This document shows positions 14,940 through 15,769 of a stretch of 15,769 nucleotides of DNA, in pieces. Source of the stretch: Entomomonas sp964395065 (GTDB lineage: Bacteria; Pseudomonadota; Gammaproteobacteria; Pseudomonadales; Pseudomonadaceae); assembly GCA_964395065.1 (NCBI GenBank), contig CAYNAM010000059.1:1-15769 (forward strand), in the 5' to 3' direction. The notes beneath the pieces were generated by a model. It worked only from the letters and a program-made list of their open reading frames with translations. It did no database searches and was not told the origin of the DNA. The stretch's first letter is position 1, and every line of letters begins with the position of its first letter. The position numbers were made by a program, and so were the translations under genes.

Positions 14940-14945
14940 ACCTCC

Positions 14946-15769
14946 ATGTCAAAGATGATGATATTCACAGGGAATGCAAACCCTGACTTAGCAAAAAGAG
15001 TAGTTAGTCAGTTGCATATTCCATTGGGTGACGTTTCTGTCGGTAAATTCTCAGACGGTGAAATCAGTGTAGAAATTAATGAAAATGTCCGAGGAAAGGA
15101 TGTCTTCTTAATTCAACCAACTTGTGCCCCAACCAATGACAACCTTATGGAACTCATTGTGATGGCTGATGCATTTAGACGGTCATCGGCTAGTCGTATA
15201 ACAGCTGTTATACCTTACTTTGGTTATGCTAGACAAGATCGTCGACCTCGATCTGCACGTGTCGCAATCACAGCAAAAGTAGTTGCTGATATGCTAGATA
15301 CCGTGGGCATAAACCGTGTTCTTACCGTTGATCTACATGCTGACCAAATACAAGGTTTTTTCGACATCCCTGTTGATAACATTTATGGCTCCCCTGTTTT
15401 AGTTGATGATATAATTACCCAACGTTTTGAAAATACCTTAATTGTATCTCCTGATATTGGTGGTGTTGTGAGAGCGCGCGCTGTCGCAAAATCGTTGGGA
15501 GTGGAGTTGGCTATTATTGATAAACGTCGTCCTAAGGCTAACCAATCTGAAGTTATGCATGTCATCGGGGATGTAGAAAACCGTACCTGTATCTTAGTCG
15601 ATGACATGGTTGATACAGCAGGCACACTTTGCCATGGCGCAAAAGCATTGAAAGATTTTGGTGCTACAAAAGTTCTCGCCTACTGCACCCACCCTATTCT
15701 ATCAGGGGCAGCTATTGAAAATATTAATGGTTCATTGCTTGATGAGTTAGTTGTAACAAATACAATTCC
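14946..15769 (+). CDS. prs: Ribose-phosphate pyrophosphokinase (PRPP synthase), 5' part
   Basis: The first 274 codons are present; the gene runs off the right edge (about 40 residues missing from a usual 313-315). It makes phosphoribosyl pyrophosphate from ribose-5-phosphate and ATP for nucleotide, His and Trp synthesis, in the cytoplasm. Visible parts are GKFSDGEISVEINENVRG (33-50), the ATP site YFGYARQDRRPRSAR, the metal-binding DLHADQIQGFFD, PDIGGVVRARA, IDKRRPKANQ, and the PRPP-binding loop VDDMVDTAGT. The MSKMM start and the whole run are close to Pseudomonas Prs as I remember it, which supports the ATG at 14946. It is probably transcribed together with tRNA-Gln. Confidence 0.96.
   Translation, partial: MSKMMIFTGNANPDLAKRVVSQLHIPLGDVSVGKFSDGEISVEINENVRGKDVFLIQPTCAPTNDNLMELIVMADAFRRSSASRITAVIPYFGYARQDRRPRSARVAITAKVVADMLDTVGINRVLTVDLHADQIQGFFDIPVDNIYGSPVLVDDIITQRFENTLIVSPDIGGVVRARAVAKSLGVELAIIDKRRPKANQSEVMHVIGDVENRTCILVDDMVDTAGTLCHGAKALKDFGATKVLAYCTHPILSGAAIENINGSLLDELVVTNTI

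Noticed and set aside
15383..15625. Open frame of 80 codons on the minus strand inside prs
   Set aside because: Antisense to highly conserved prs codons; no independent support.
1..15769. CRISPR array, toxin-antitoxin pair, secretion or phage-defence system
   Set aside because: I looked for regular direct repeats, small overlapping gene pairs and known defence domains on both strands and found none; nearly all the sequence is covered by recognisable genes.

Overview
This is a stretch of bacterial chromosome from a gammaproteobacterium of fairly low GC. The Prs, XerD, RlmJ and FolM proteins read very close to the Pseudomonas versions as I remember them, and a tRNA-Gln(TTG) directly before prs is also a Pseudomonas-type arrangement. 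The base composition is much more AT-rich than Pseudomonas itself. A low-GC member of the Pseudomonadaceae (Entomomonas-like) is my best guess. This is inference from recalled sequences, not a database result.

Left part (1-5390), an accessory-looking block. An acuI/yhdH-type quinone-oxidoreductase-family gene (cut by the window edge) and a LysR regulator read leftward. Divergent from them is a four-gene rightward operon: an MFS efflux-type transporter, an exported alpha/beta hydrolase with a cysteine at the nucleophile position, a small exported cyclophilin-like-fold protein, and an exported HSL-type esterase. The short divergent region holds a good sigma-70 promoter for the transporter. It also holds a palindrome next to that promoter's -35 element that overlaps the probable lysR -10 element, the layout expected for a LysR-controlled operon. 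The block ends at a bidirectional terminator (5401-5430). Sampled GC is about 44% in this block and about 35% to its right.

Middle (5414-11103). xerD (chromosome dimer resolution recombinase) is followed on the minus strand by an Lrp/AsnC regulator. folM (dihydromonapterin reductase) reads rightward. A ppx/gppA phosphatase gene and a TraB/GumN-family gene form a leftward pair. rlmJ (23S rRNA m6A methyltransferase) diverges from ppx, with a perfect 23-base AT-rich palindrome close to its ribosome binding site.

Right part (11201-15769). A DUF4124 exported protein, cpdA (cAMP phosphodiesterase) and tadA (tRNA A34 deaminase) read rightward. tadA converges on, and overlaps by 12 bases, the lytic transglycosylase gene mltF. 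After an AT-rich gap comes a strong promoter with a GC-rich discriminator, then tRNA-Gln(TTG), then prs (PRPP synthase), which runs off the right edge. Most genes here are housekeeping. The regulated transporter/hydrolase block at the left is the part most likely to hold undescribed biology. I found no CRISPR array, insertion sequence, toxin-antitoxin pair or prophage.
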